Part shown: positions 28,230-37,904 of the stretch, one piece after another
Numbering within the stretch: the stretch's first letter is position 1
How the letters are laid out: each line of letters starts with the position of its first letter
Origin: an uncultured Pelagibacteraceae bacterium
Lineage (GTDB): Bacteria; Pseudomonadota; Alphaproteobacteria; Pelagibacterales; Pelagibacteraceae
Reading direction: 5' to 3'
Length of the DNA: 64,000 nt
NCBI GenBank assembly: GCA_902543375.1
Contig: CACBYE010000006.1
Location: 1-64,000, forward strand
Position numbers and translations under genes: made by a program
The notes under the pieces: generated by a model
Database searches by the model: none
Told to the model about the DNA's origin: nothing
Seen by the model: only the letters and a program-made list of their open reading frames with translations

Positions 28230-29114
28230 TTAATTCTTATCCTCTCTTAGTACTGTTTTTTGTGAAACATTAAGTCTTACCAGAACTGTATTAGCAATAT
28301 AAATTGAGGAGTATGTTCCAAAAATTACTCCAAAAATCATAGCTAAAGAAAAACCTTTTAAAACTTCACCACCAAAAAAAAATATTGATAATAACGCTAA
28401 TAGAGTTGTGATAGATGTTATTAAGGTTCTAGACAAAGTTTCATTAATTGAAATATTAGTTAACTCAAAAATTTTAATGTCTGAGTATTTTCTTAAATTT
28501 TCTCTTACTCGGTCAAAAATAACAACCGTATCATTCATTGAGTATCCAACAATTGTCAATACTGCAGCTATAATAGATAAATTAATTTCAAGACCTAGTA
28601 ATGAAAATAGCCCTAGAGTAACAATAACATCATGAAATAAAGCCATTATCGCTCCTAAACTGAACTGCCATTCAAATCTTATCCATATATAAATTAACAT
28701 TAAAGCTAGGGCAACAGATATTGCAATTACTCCAGACTTTAATAATTCATCACTTACTTTAGGACCAACATTTTCAACTCTTCTAAAATTAAAACTACTG
28801 CCAAATGATTTATCTAAATTTAGTTTTATTTGTTCAATTACGTTCTTATTTTCGTTATTTTCAAACTTTATTAAGAAATCACTCTCATTACCAAAATTTT
28901 TTACCGATATGTCACCCAAATTCATTTGGCTTAAATTATCTCTTAAAGATGAGACGTTAATTTTTGAGTCTGTTGACCTTAATTCAATAAGTGTTCCCCC
29001 TTTAAAATCTATACCAAAATTTAATCCTTTAAAAATAAGGAGTAATAAAGAAATAATTACTAATGAGGCTGAAAGAATATTAAATTTATTATAATATTTG
29101 TTAAAAGCTATCAT
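28230..29114 (-). CDS. secF: Protein translocase subunit SecF
   Basis: 294 residues with six membrane helices. GIDFKGGTLIEL near 33-44, VGPKVSDELL near 112-121, and VGYSMNDTVVIFDRVREN near 189-206 are SecF hallmarks. With SecD it uses proton motive force to help preproteins leave the SecYEG channel. It follows secD with no gap. Confidence 0.97.
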   Translation of the reverse strand: MIAFNKYYNKFNILSASLVIISLLLLIFKGLNFGIDFKGGTLIELRSTDSKINVSSLRDNLSQMNLGDISVKNFGNESDFLIKFENNENKNVIEQIKLNLDKSFGSSFNFRRVENVGPKVSDELLKSGVIAISVALALMLIYIWIRFEWQFSLGAIMALFHDVIVTLGLFSLLGLEINLSIIAAVLTIVGYSMNDTVVIFDRVRENLRKYSDIKIFELTNISINETLSRTLITSITTLLALLSIFFFGGEVLKGFSLAMIFGVIFGTYSSIYIANTVLVRLNVSQKTVLREDKN

Positions 29115-30668
29115 TTAAATTAGCTCCTCTTTTTCTTTATTTTTTGATACATATAAAACTGTTAATAATCTAGCTATGAAATAAACTGAAAATAATGTTG
29201 TAAAAATGCCAATACCTAGGGTTAGTGAAAATCCTTTTATTGGACCAGAGCCCATAAAAAATAATATTATTGCTGCCAACAAAGTGGTTATATTTGCATC
29301 TAAAATTGCAGTTCTTGATTTAACATAGCCACTATCGAAGGCAATTAGATTATTTTTTTCATCTTTAAGCTCCTCTTTAATTCTCTCAAAAATTAAAACA
29401 TTGGCATCAACTGCCATACCTACAGTTAAGATTATACCAGCTATACCTGGTAACGTTAGTGTTGCTTCAAATAACGTTAAGATACCAATTAAAATAAATA
29501 AATTCAAAATTAATGCAATATTTGTTATTGCTCCGAAAATTCTATATTTAACAAATATAAAAAGCACAACTAAAGCAAATCCAATTATAAGTGCAATCAT
29601 ACCCGCTTTTATTGAGTCTTGACCTAAATCAGGACCAACTGTTCTTTCTTCAATTATATTAAGAGGAGCAGGTAAAGCTCCAGATCTCAGAAGTAGAGCT
29701 AGGTCAGTTGCAGATTTAAAAGTAAAACCACCACTTATTTGTCCAGAGCCAGTTGCAATTGTATCTCTAATTACAGGTGCACTAATTATTTTTCCATCTA
29801 ATATAATTGCTAATCTTTTACCAATGCCATTTGATGTTGCTTTACCAAATCTTTTAGCTCCTACTCTGTCAAGTGAAAATGTTACAACAGTTTCATTAGT
29901 ATCATTATTCATCCTTGGCTGAGCATCCAAAAGATTATCCCCACTTAAAATGATTCTTTTGCTTACAATTGCCTCTTCTGATCCATCCTCAAATACTAAT
30001 TTTTCAGCACCAAAAGAATCTTCACTATTATTCGTAACAAATCTAAATGTTAGGTTAGCTGTTTTGCCTAATAAAGATTTTATTCTCATGGGATCATCTA
30101 AACCTGGTAATTCTACTAAAATCCTGTCATTTCCTCTTTTAAGAATATTTGGCTCATTAGTTCCAATTTCATCAATTCTTCTTCTTACGATCTCTAAAGC
30201 TTGATCTTGTGAAGAAGTTTTAAGATTAACAATGCCTTGTTTTGAGAAAGTGACTTTAAAAAAATTATCTTCCTCTAATATTTCTAATTGATGTGATTTA
30301 AACCTTGGATAATAAGGATTTATCTTACTATCCTCTGCATTAAAATCGTCTAAGATAATTTGTCTAAAATTTTTATCTGAAGTAAAAAAAAGATTTTGAT
30401 CTATTAACTTAAAATTAGTTACTCTAATGTTTTTATCTTTAAAGTAATTTCTTATTATTGCTGTTAAATTTTGAAGTTTTTGTTCAATTACAGGTTTATT
30501 ATCGATTTCCAATAAGAGATAAGATCCACCTTGTAAATCTAATCCAAGATTTATTTTTTTATTTAGAATTTCGTTATTAAATTTGAAAAAATTTGAAGAA
30601 GCAATTAAAATAAAAAATAAAGATATTACTGTAATAAAAATAATTCTTAATTTTGAGAAATATAACAC
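29115..30668 (-). CDS. secD: Protein translocase subunit SecD
   Basis: 517 residues. NLGLDLQGGSYLLLEID near 41-57, the periplasmic P1 region with DEIGTNEPNI and LPGLDDP, then six helices including GMAVDANVLIFERIKEEL near 424-441. The start codon is GTG (30668). Gene order yajC-secD-secF is standard. Confidence 0.97.
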   Translation of the reverse strand: MLYFSKLRIIFITVISLFFILIASSNFFKFNNEILNKKINLGLDLQGGSYLLLEIDNKPVIEQKLQNLTAIIRNYFKDKNIRVTNFKLIDQNLFFTSDKNFRQIILDDFNAEDSKINPYYPRFKSHQLEILEEDNFFKVTFSKQGIVNLKTSSQDQALEIVRRRIDEIGTNEPNILKRGNDRILVELPGLDDPMRIKSLLGKTANLTFRFVTNNSEDSFGAEKLVFEDGSEEAIVSKRIILSGDNLLDAQPRMNNDTNETVVTFSLDRVGAKRFGKATSNGIGKRLAIILDGKIISAPVIRDTIATGSGQISGGFTFKSATDLALLLRSGALPAPLNIIEERTVGPDLGQDSIKAGMIALIIGFALVVLFIFVKYRIFGAITNIALILNLFILIGILTLFEATLTLPGIAGIILTVGMAVDANVLIFERIKEELKDEKNNLIAFDSGYVKSRTAILDANITTLLAAIILFFMGSGPIKGFSLTLGIGIFTTLFSVYFIARLLTVLYVSKNKEKEELI

Positions 30669-30684
30669 TTTATATTAATAAAAA

Positions 30685-30972
30685 TTATTTTTTTACTTCT
30701 TGTGAATTCATTAAACTTTGAACTCCTGTGCCTCTTATTACTTCGACTGTAACATTTTCAGCAATTTCAACTTCAATTTTGTCATTATCGATCACTCTAG
30801 TAATTGTTCCTGTGATACCACCAGAAGTTACAATTTTGTCACCTTTTTTTAAGCCTTCAACCATGGCTTTATGTTCTTTAACTTTTTTTTGTTGAGGTCT
30901 TATTAAGAAAAAATAAAAAATAACAAAAATTAAAATTAATGGTATAAATTGACCTATTCCTGCACTATCCAT
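30685..30972 (-). CDS. yajC: Preprotein translocase subunit YajC
   Basis: 95 residues. One N-terminal membrane helix (about 8-24) ending in FFLIRPQQKKVKEH, then the small soluble domain with GDKIVTSGGITG at 44-55. YajC associates with SecDF. It is the first gene of the yajC-secD-secF operon. Confidence 0.95.
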   Translation of the reverse strand: MDSAGIGQFIPLILIFVIFYFFLIRPQQKKVKEHKAMVEGLKKGDKIVTSGGITGTITRVIDNDKIEVEIAENVTVEVIRGTGVQSLMNSQEVKK

Positions 30973-31027
30973 AAAATCTCCTTGATTAAAATTGATTTTT
31001 TATACCATCTAAAAGATTAAAACAACT

Positions 31028-32287
31028 TTATTTGAGCGAAATTTTTTCTAAATTGTCCATATATGGTCTTAAAACTTTTGGGATTATAATCGAACCATCC
31101 TTTTGTTGATAATTTTCTAAAATAGCTATGAGAGTTCTTCCTATTGCTAAACCACTACCATTTAATGTACCAACAAAAAGCGTTTCATTTTTTTCACTTT
31201 TATATCTTGCTTTCATTCTTACTGCTTGAAATGTTGAACATGATGAACAGGAAGAGATTTCTCTATATCTATTTTCTGAGGGTAACCAGACCTCAATATC
31301 ATAAGTCTTTTCAGCACTAAAACCCATATCACCACTACACAAAATTATTTTTCTATATGGTAATTCTAAAAGATCTAAAATAGAGGTTGCACATTTTGTC
31401 ATTCTCTCTAATTCGTCCAAACATTTTTCTTGTTCTACAATACTTACCATTTCAACTTTATAGAACTGATGTTGTCTAATCATGCCTTTCGTATCTTTAC
31501 CATAGCTACCTGCCTCTTTTCTAAAACAAGGGGTAGATGCAACAAACCGCATTGGAAGATCTTTTTGATTTATAATTCTATCTTTTACAATATTGGTTAA
31601 AATTACTTCTGCTGTAGGTATTAAAAATTTTCTATCAGTTTCATTATCAAGTTTTATTTCAAATTGATCATTTTCAAATTTAGGTAGCTGACCTGTACCA
31701 AACATAGTACTCTCAGATGCTAATAAAGGTGGAGAAATTTCCTCGTAACCATTTTTTAAAATATGTGTGTCTAACATAAAGTTAGAGATAGCTCTCTCTA
31801 ACAATGCAAGTTTATTTTTAACAAAAACAAAACGTGATCCTGTAGTTTTTGTTGCTAGATCAAAATCAAGCATTCCAAGTTTTTCACCTAACTCGTAATG
31901 GGACAATGGATTAAAATCAAATTTTACTATTTGGCCTGATTTCATTATTTCTTTATTGTCATTTTCATCTTTTCCACGAGGAACATCTTTATGAGGAATG
32001 TTTGGTATAATTGATAATATTTTATCTAGCTTGTCTTTTACTGTCTTTTGATCTTTTGAAATTTTTTCAATCTCAACTGAAATTTCTTTTGATCTCTCAA
32101 ACATAGATTTATCTTTTGATTTAGATATTTCTTTTTTTTCACTTTCTAAAGTTTCCTTTTTTTGGATAAAATTTCTGTTTTGATCGTCTAAATCTTTAAG
32201 TTCATCAAAATTAATTTCAACAAATCTACTCTCAAGTGTTTTTTTAAAACTATCAAAATTTTTTCTAATTTCTTTAAGATTATGCAT
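31028..32287 (-). CDS. serS: Seryl-tRNA synthetase
   Basis: 419 residues, class II synthetase. An N-terminal Lys/Glu-rich coiled-coil arm (about 30-105) precedes the catalytic domain with [21 protein letters not shown] near 253-273 (motif 2) and [16 protein letters not shown] near 381-396 (motif 3). It charges tRNA-Ser; a tRNA-Ser gene is at 15282. Its start overlaps tatC by 8 nt, the common tatC-serS order. Confidence 0.97.
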   Translation of the reverse strand: MHNLKEIRKNFDSFKKTLESRFVEINFDELKDLDDQNRNFIQKKETLESEKKEISKSKDKSMFERSKEISVEIEKISKDQKTVKDKLDKILSIIPNIPHKDVPRGKDENDNKEIMKSGQIVKFDFNPLSHYELGEKLGMLDFDLATKTTGSRFVFVKNKLALLERAISNFMLDTHILKNGYEEISPPLLASESTMFGTGQLPKFENDQFEIKLDNETDRKFLIPTAEVILTNIVKDRIINQKDLPMRFVASTPCFRKEAGSYGKDTKGMIRQHQFYKVEMVSIVEQEKCLDELERMTKCATSILDLLELPYRKIILCSGDMGFSAEKTYDIEVWLPSENRYREISSCSSCSTFQAVRMKARYKSEKNETLFVGTLNGSGLAIGRTLIAILENYQQKDGSIIIPKVLRPYMDNLEKISLK

Positions 32288-33050
32288 TCGAATCTTTAAA
32301 TTTCTTATTCTCTATAAATTTTACAGAAAATATCGATAATTCATATAAAATTAATAAAGGTATAGCTAAACCGATTTGTGTTATAGGATCAGGCGGAGTA
32401 AGTAATGCAGCTGCAGTAAAAATTATAACCACTACATATTTCCTTCTTTTTTTTAAAAAATCAGAATCAACAACTCCTATTCGAGCTAGTAAACTCAGAA
32501 CAACAGGTAACTGAAAACTTATACCAAATGCAAAAATAAGTTTCATTACTAAAGAAAGATATTCATTTACCTTTGCCTCTAATTGTATAGGTAAATTTGT
32601 TGAAATACCGGTGCTCTCAAACGATAAGAAAAACTTTATAGCTAAAGGCATTATTAGATAATAAACTAACATTCCTCCTAGAAAAAATAAAACTGGAGTT
32701 AAAACAAGATAAGGTAAAATTGCAACCTTTTCATGTTTGTAGAGACCTGGTGCAATAAATTTCCATATTTGTATCAATATAAAAGGGCAAGTAACAAAAA
32801 ATGCTACGAAAAAAGAAATTTTAAGATAAGTCAGAAATGTTTCCTGAAGTGCTGTAAAAATTAATCTTCTGTCTGTACCATCATTTTTAACTGCTTGAGC
32901 AAAAGGATCAACTAAAAAACCATACAAATGTTCTGCAAAAAAATAGCATCCTATAAAAAAAATTATAAGAAAAATAAAACTGTGTATCAGTCTTTTTCTT
33001 AGTTCTGCTAAATGACTTATGAAGCCACCTTCATTTTCATCATGTTTCAT
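32280..33050 (-). CDS. tatC: Sec-independent translocase TatC
   Basis: 256 residues from the ATG at 33050, chosen because it gives an 11-nt overlap with tatB and begins right before the conserved [18 protein letters not shown]; an upstream in-frame ATG at 33095 would add 15 Lys/Arg-rich residues and a 56-nt overlap. Six membrane helices follow, with FLVDPF and [20 protein letters not shown] characteristic of TatC. It is the receptor for twin-arginine signal peptides. Confidence 0.95.
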   Translation of the reverse strand: MKHDENEGGFISHLAELRKRLIHSFIFLIIFFIGCYFFAEHLYGFLVDPFAQAVKNDGTDRRLIFTALQETFLTYLKISFFVAFFVTCPFILIQIWKFIAPGLYKHEKVAILPYLVLTPVLFFLGGMLVYYLIMPLAIKFFLSFESTGISTNLPIQLEAKVNEYLSLVMKLIFAFGISFQLPVVLSLLARIGVVDSDFLKKRRKYVVVIIFTAAALLTPPDPITQIGLAIPLLILYELSIFSVKFIENKKFKDSNA

Positions 33051-33252
33051 CTTTATTATCTTCTTTTTTCTCTGTCTTACTTTCTTCAATGTCAATATTT
33101 GATACTTCGTTTTGAACAGAATTTATGTATTTTTTGGCTGTGCCAATCCACGATCCAACTTTTTTTAGCATGATCGGAAAATCTTTTGGGCCAAGAACAA
33201 TGATAGCAATTGTAACAACTATTAGAATCTCAAACCAACCAATAGTAGGCAT
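33040..33252 (-). CDS. tatB: Twin-arginine translocase subunit TatB
   Basis: 70 residues. A short N-terminal helix (GWFEILIVVTIAIIVLGPKD at 5-24) with the Glu of TatB at residue 8 and the LGP hinge, then an amphipathic helix and a charged tail rich in Glu/Lys/Asp. Very short for TatB (often 120 or more), consistent with a streamlined genome. Forms the receptor complex with TatC. Confidence 0.9.
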   Translation of the reverse strand: MPTIGWFEILIVVTIAIIVLGPKDFPIMLKKVGSWIGTAKKYINSVQNEVSNIDIEESKTEKKEDNKDET

Positions 33253-33257
33253 GTGAT

Positions 33258-33458
33258 TTAATCTTTTTTGTTAGTATCTTGATTATCTTCGGAAATATTC
33301 TTAGGTTCATTGTCATCAGTCACATCTGATGCCATTCCCTTTTTAAAACTTTTAATTCCTTTAGCAACGTCACCCATTAAACTTGATATCTTGCCTCTTC
33401 CAAAAAGCAATACTACAAGTATTACAACAATTGCTATTTGCCATATTCCTATACTCAT
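33258..33458 (-). CDS. tatA: Twin-arginine translocase subunit TatA
   Basis: 66 residues. [20 protein letters not shown] followed by [23 protein letters not shown] gives the TatA helix, the FGRGK hinge and the amphipathic helix. It polymerises to make the pore. First of the tatA-tatB-tatC set, 5 nt before tatB. Confidence 0.93.
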   Translation of the reverse strand: MSIGIWQIAIVVILVVLLFGRGKISSLMGDVAKGIKSFKKGMASDVTDDNEPKNISEDNQDTNKKD

Positions 33459-33522
33459 AGAAAACTTATATCTCTTTTATAATCAATTTGAAAGTGACTT
33501 TTTAATACCTAAATATATTATC

Positions 33523-34227
33523 TTATTCTTTCTTGTCGGACTCTAAAGTGCCACTTAACATTTCATCAATATTTGAATAAATATCATCTTTTTTGTCATC
33601 TTGTTTTTCCTTATAAAACTTTCCCGTTCCAAAAATTGCATTATCAATATTAGTGCTATCTATTAGTCCTGCAGCGCCTAACTCATCAACAGTCGGTAAA
33701 TCGGATAATCTTTGAAGGTTAAAATGGCTTAAAAAATCGTCAGTAGTAACATATTGAATTGGTTTACCTGGGACATCTTTTCGACCACCCGGTTTGACCC
33801 AGTTTAGTTCCATCAAAATTTCAAGAGTATTTGTTCCAAAAGCAACACCTCTTATCTCTTCAATCTCAGCTCTTGTGACAGGTTGATGATAAACAATGAT
33901 TGAGAGCGTTTCTACTGCAGCTCTTGATAATTTTTTTTCAACAGTTTTTTCCTGTTTCATTATATTTGATAAATTTGGTGAGGTTCTAAATGACCATTTT
34001 TTAGAGATGCAAACTAGATTGATACCACGATCTAAATATTCGTCTTTTAATTTTAGCAAAATTTTTTCTACATCAGTTTTTTTAGAAATTTTATTTTCAA
34101 TAGTTTCAATATCTAAAGGCTCAGCAGCTGCAAAGATTATAGCCTCAATTTCTTTTTCAATCGATGATAATTTGCTTGGAAAATTTAAAATATTATTCTT
34201 TTTTCTTATATTTTTTTTATTCATCAT
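33523..34227 (-). CDS. scpB: Segregation and condensation protein B
   Basis: 234 residues. Winged-helix regions with EAIIFAAAEPLDIETIE near 29-45, SRAAVETLSIIVYHQPVTRAEIEEIRG (in two overlapping parts near 100-126) and a C-terminal flexible tail. It is the kite subunit of the SMC-ScpAB condensin. Overlaps scpA by 4 nt. Confidence 0.93.
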   Translation of the reverse strand: MMNKKNIRKKNNILNFPSKLSSIEKEIEAIIFAAAEPLDIETIENKISKKTDVEKILLKLKDEYLDRGINLVCISKKWSFRTSPNLSNIMKQEKTVEKKLSRAAVETLSIIVYHQPVTRAEIEEIRGVAFGTNTLEILMELNWVKPGGRKDVPGKPIQYVTTDDFLSHFNLQRLSDLPTVDELGAAGLIDSTNIDNAIFGTGKFYKEKQDDKKDDIYSNIDEMLSGTLESDKKE

Positions 34228-34961
34228 TTCTCTTTTATGTAAATTTCGTCGAAAAGATTATCTTGCTTTATATTTAAATTACCCTCTTTTACCAATTCAA
34301 GTGAACCAGCAAAAATACCTGCTTTACCAGATTTATGATGTTTTGAAACTTTTCTAAAGCCAATTGGTATTAGATCATCTAGTTTTTTCCAATCACTTAA
34401 TTTTCCAAAAAAATCTCTAATCGTTTTAATGCCCTCTTCTGCTGTAAATACAGGCAGTTTTGGGATATTAATTTTTTGAAAATCTTTTGTCATAATTATT
34501 GACGAATATGTTTTTAATAAATCAAACAAATTTAATTTGTATTCACTATTATAAATTGATTTAATACCAGCTCTCATTCCCCTGGTTCTGATCTCTCTTC
34601 CCAACCTTTTTCTTTTAAGCATCTGTTCTGATAGTAATCTGATTAATTCTAATTTTTTTAATTGCAATTTAAGTTTTTCAGCAACTTCGTGAACTTTAAA
34701 TTCTTCTTCAGGGGTTCCTGGTAAAAGAAGTTTTGATTTTAAATAGGCCAACCATGTAGCCATCAATAAATACTCAGAGGCAGTTTCTAAATTTAATTTC
34801 TTTTCTTCTGTTATAAATTTGTGAAATTGATCAGCTAGTCTAGTAATTGAAATATCTTCTAAATTAACTTTTTGTGATTTAGCTAAATCAAGAAGAACAT
34901 CTAAAGGACCGTTATAATTTTCTATATCAACATTGAATAATGATGAATCTCTTTCTACCAT
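34224..34961 (-). CDS. scpA: Segregation and condensation protein A
   Basis: 245 residues. NYNGPLDVLLDLAKSQKVNL near 14-33 and SEYLLMATWLAYLKSKLLLP near 62-81 are the kleisin N-terminal signature, with a winged-helix C-terminus containing SLELVKEGNL. ScpA bridges the SMC heads. The nagZ-scpA-scpB-tatABC-serS order is typical of Alphaproteobacteria. Confidence 0.95.
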   Translation of the reverse strand: MVERDSSLFNVDIENYNGPLDVLLDLAKSQKVNLEDISITRLADQFHKFITEEKKLNLETASEYLLMATWLAYLKSKLLLPGTPEEEFKVHEVAEKLKLQLKKLELIRLLSEQMLKRKRLGREIRTRGMRAGIKSIYNSEYKLNLFDLLKTYSSIIMTKDFQKINIPKLPVFTAEEGIKTIRDFFGKLSDWKKLDDLIPIGFRKVSKHHKSGKAGIFAGSLELVKEGNLNIKQDNLFDEIYIKEK

Positions 34962-34970
34962 AAATTAATA

Positions 34971-35918
34971 TTAACTTATTATTTTGTAAAATTGGGATGT
35001 TTTTTTGATTATAAATTTGTTAATTATAGGTGAATTTTTACCAACAATTTCCATTTCTTTTAAGTTAGCATTGCAATATAAAACTAGATTACATCCAGCA
35101 CTAAACGCTCTAATTGTATTCTGACTTATACTATTTTTTAAGCTTTTCATTGATAAATCGTCGGATATTAAAATATTCTTAAAACCTATTTTTTTTCTTA
35201 TCAGCGATATCATCTTTTTAGAATGTGTTACTGTATTTTGAGCATCAATTTTTTTAAAAATTATATGTGCAGTCATTGCAAAAATAGAATTTTTTTTTTT
35301 AAAAGGAAAGAAATCTTTTTTTCTCAAATAATCTAATTTTTTATTAACAACAGGTGTAAAATGATGGCTATCAACCTTTGCTAGACCATGCCCAGGTATA
35401 TGTTTAATTACAGTCGCTATTCCATTTTGATGATAATTATTAATGCAAAAATCACCTATTTTAGATACAATTTTTGGATTGTACGAAAAAGATCTGTCTC
35501 CGATAATGTTAGATGATCCTTTTACTCTTAAATCAAGAACAGGAGATGTATTAATATTAACACCAATTAGCTTCAATAGTTGAGAAGTTTTATCAATAAA
35601 TAACTTATAAAAAGGACTAAACTCTTTGGAATTAGTAATGAATTTTTTACCAAAAAATTCAGATGTTAAATTATCAAAAGAGATTAAATTTTTTAACCTG
35701 TTTACTCTTCCACCCTCTTGATCGATTAGTATTGGATATTTATTATTTCTAAAAATTTTTCTTATAGAGGAAGTTAATTCTCTAGTCTGTTTAATGTTTT
35801 TGATATTTCTCGTAAATAAGATAACACCCCATGGTTTATACTTTTTAAGGAATTTTTTTTCTTTCAGTGTCAATCTAGTAGTTTTAACACCAACAATGAA
35901 GGCACGATAATTAATCAT
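34971..35918 (-). CDS. nagZ: Beta-N-acetylhexosaminidase NagZ (GH3)
   Basis: 315 residues. The GH3 signature KHIPGHG near 166-172, the general-acid loop VDSHHFTPVV near 176-185, DQEGGRVNRL near 65-74 and the nucleophile Asp in LISDDLSMKS near 246-255 are present. It removes N-acetylglucosamine from 1,6-anhydro-muropeptides in the cytosol during wall recycling, the products of transglycosylases such as MltB in this window. Its ATG overlaps the upstream small gene by 8 nt. Confidence 0.93.
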   Translation of the reverse strand: MINYRAFIVGVKTTRLTLKEKKFLKKYKPWGVILFTRNIKNIKQTRELTSSIRKIFRNNKYPILIDQEGGRVNRLKNLISFDNLTSEFFGKKFITNSKEFSPFYKLFIDKTSQLLKLIGVNINTSPVLDLRVKGSSNIIGDRSFSYNPKIVSKIGDFCINNYHQNGIATVIKHIPGHGLAKVDSHHFTPVVNKKLDYLRKKDFFPFKKKNSIFAMTAHIIFKKIDAQNTVTHSKKMISLIRKKIGFKNILISDDLSMKSLKNSISQNTIRAFSAGCNLVLYCNANLKEMEIVGKNSPIINKFIIKKTSQFYKIIS

Positions 35919-36174
35919 CTTGTTCTAAAAGTTCCCAAAAATTAAATTTTTTCTTCTTGTTATTATTTGATTTTTCTACATATTGGATAATATTTTTTGT
36001 GTCATTCTCTAAGATGGGAAGTTTATTTGAATATAGATCAATTTTTTTTTCAATATTGTTAAACGATCTATAAGAATTTTTTTTATTATTATCTGAAAAA
36101 TAATATTTTCCTACAAAAAAAAAGAATATGGAAATTATTATAGAAAATATTAAATATCTTAACTCTTTGAGCAT
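35911..36174 (-). CDS. Small single-pass membrane protein in the SPOR-gene position
   Basis: 87 residues. A strong membrane helix at about 6-24 (RYLIFSIIISIFFFFVGKYYF) is followed by a short polar Asn/Lys-rich tail ending in FNFWELLEQDD. No domain is recognised. In other Alphaproteobacteria the slot between argS and nagZ holds a SPOR-domain protein with an N-terminal helix; this may be a remnant of that gene that lost its SPOR domain, but similarity over the helix alone cannot prove it. It shares 1 nt with argS and 8 nt with nagZ. Confidence 0.65.
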   Translation of the reverse strand: MLKELRYLIFSIIISIFFFFVGKYYFSDNNKKNSYRSFNNIEKKIDLYSNKLPILENDTKNIIQYVEKSNNNKKKKFNFWELLEQDD

Positions 36175-37904
36175 TACATTTTTTTTGGAGTTGAAACACC
36201 AACAATATTCATACCAGATTTAATTATATTCGAGATAGATTTTAAGAATATTAACTTATCATCTGATATTTCATTTTTATTATTAATAAATCTTTTTTCA
36301 GGATTTTCTTTGCCTAAATTCCAATATGAGTGAAATAAAGATGATAATTCATATAGGTATGTAGGGATTCTATGTGGCTCAAGATTATTACAAGAATTAT
36401 CTATACACTTTGGCCACTCGGAAATTTTTTTTAAAATATCAATTTCATCTTCAGAATACTCAAAGTTATAACTTTCAATTTTTAATTCTGAGTCTAAATC
36501 TTTATTGAGATGGCTAAAAACAGAAGCTATTCTCGCATAACAATATTGAACATAATAGAGAGGATTATCTTTAGATTTTTCAACAACGCTATCAAAGTCA
36601 AAATCTAGTTCAACATCACTACTTCTATTTAACATTATAAATCTTGTAGCATCTTTACCAACTTCATTTATCAAATCATCTATTGTTATGTAATCCCCTT
36701 TCCTTTTTGACATCTTAAAAGGTTTTTTATTTTTGATGAGTTTAACAAGTTGGCTTACTTTGCAAGTGAGTTTATCTTTTGAGCTCGATAGAGCCTCAAC
36801 AGATGAAGTTATTCTTTTAATATATCCAGCATGGTCAGCACCCAAAATGTTAATTAATTGATCAAATTTTCTATCTAACTTATTTTTGTGGTAAGCAACA
36901 TCGCTTGCAAAATAAGTCCACGTGCCATCAGATTTTTGTAATGCTCTATCTTTATCGTCTCCAAAATCTGTCGATCTAAAAAGTAATTGTTCTCGCTCAA
37001 TCCAATTTTTATCATTCTCACCAGCTGGTGCTTTTATTTTACCTTTATAAATAAATTTATTTTTTTCAAGAAAATCAATCACTTTTTTTACCTCATGATT
37101 TTTAACTAGTTTTTTTTCACTAATAAAATTGTCATGGTTTATACCAAGACTATTAAGATTTTTTTTAATTAAGGAAAGTGCTTCACCAATTGATAATTCG
37201 GTAAGTTTTTCGGAAATATTATCAAAATTTTTTAAATCAATATCTTTATTGGAACTCAAAATGTTTTTTGCAAAATCGATTAGATAATCACCAGGATATA
37301 AATCTTCATTATTAGGGAATGGTTCATTTAAAGAAATTTCTCGCATTCTAAAGTAAACTGATTTTGTAAAGTTAATAATTTGATTACCATAGTCATTCAC
37401 GTAATATTCTCTTGTAACTTTGTGATTATTAAACAATAGTATATTTGCGATTACGTCACCTATAATTGCTCCTCTACAATGACCAACGTGAAGAGGTCCT
37501 GTAGGATTAGCAGAGACAAATTCTATTAGATAATTTTTCTTTTTTTCTTTTGTATTAACTCCATATGTTTTAAAATTTTCGATAATTTCTTTGATGAAAT
37601 TAGTCCAAAAAATTGGTTTAAATTTTAAGTTAATAAAACCAGGTTTTACAATGTTTGCTTCTTCAATAAAATCGTCTCTTTTCTTAATTAATTTAGCGAG
37701 ATCATCAGCTAAATCCATTGGTGATTTCTTATTAATTTTTGATAAAACCATTGCAACATTTGTTGAAATATCCGAATTAAATTTTTTAGGAGGTAATTCT
37801 GTATTTATACCTTCTAAAGTATCTGGCAAAATTATTTCGCCTTTATCAGAGAGGTTCAAAATAATTATTTTAATTTTTTCTAAATATTGGTCAAAAATAT
37901 TCAT
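36174..37904 (-). CDS. argS: Arginyl-tRNA synthetase
   Basis: 576 residues, class I. SANPTGPLHVGHCRGAIIGD near 130-149 carries the HIGH motif (HVGH), and KMSKRKGDYITIDDLI near 398-413 the KMSKS-like loop. The Arg-specific N-terminal tRNA-binding domain (about 1-110) and the C-terminal DALR anticodon domain (about 450-576) are there. Overlaps dgt by 4 nt. Confidence 0.97.
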   Translation of the reverse strand: MNIFDQYLEKIKIIILNLSDKGEIILPDTLEGINTELPPKKFNSDISTNVAMVLSKINKKSPMDLADDLAKLIKKRDDFIEEANIVKPGFINLKFKPIFWTNFIKEIIENFKTYGVNTKEKKKNYLIEFVSANPTGPLHVGHCRGAIIGDVIANILLFNNHKVTREYYVNDYGNQIINFTKSVYFRMREISLNEPFPNNEDLYPGDYLIDFAKNILSSNKDIDLKNFDNISEKLTELSIGEALSLIKKNLNSLGINHDNFISEKKLVKNHEVKKVIDFLEKNKFIYKGKIKAPAGENDKNWIEREQLLFRSTDFGDDKDRALQKSDGTWTYFASDVAYHKNKLDRKFDQLINILGADHAGYIKRITSSVEALSSSKDKLTCKVSQLVKLIKNKKPFKMSKRKGDYITIDDLINEVGKDATRFIMLNRSSDVELDFDFDSVVEKSKDNPLYYVQYCYARIASVFSHLNKDLDSELKIESYNFEYSEDEIDILKKISEWPKCIDNSCNNLEPHRIPTYLYELSSLFHSYWNLGKENPEKRFINNKNEISDDKLIFLKSISNIIKSGMNIVGVSTPKKM

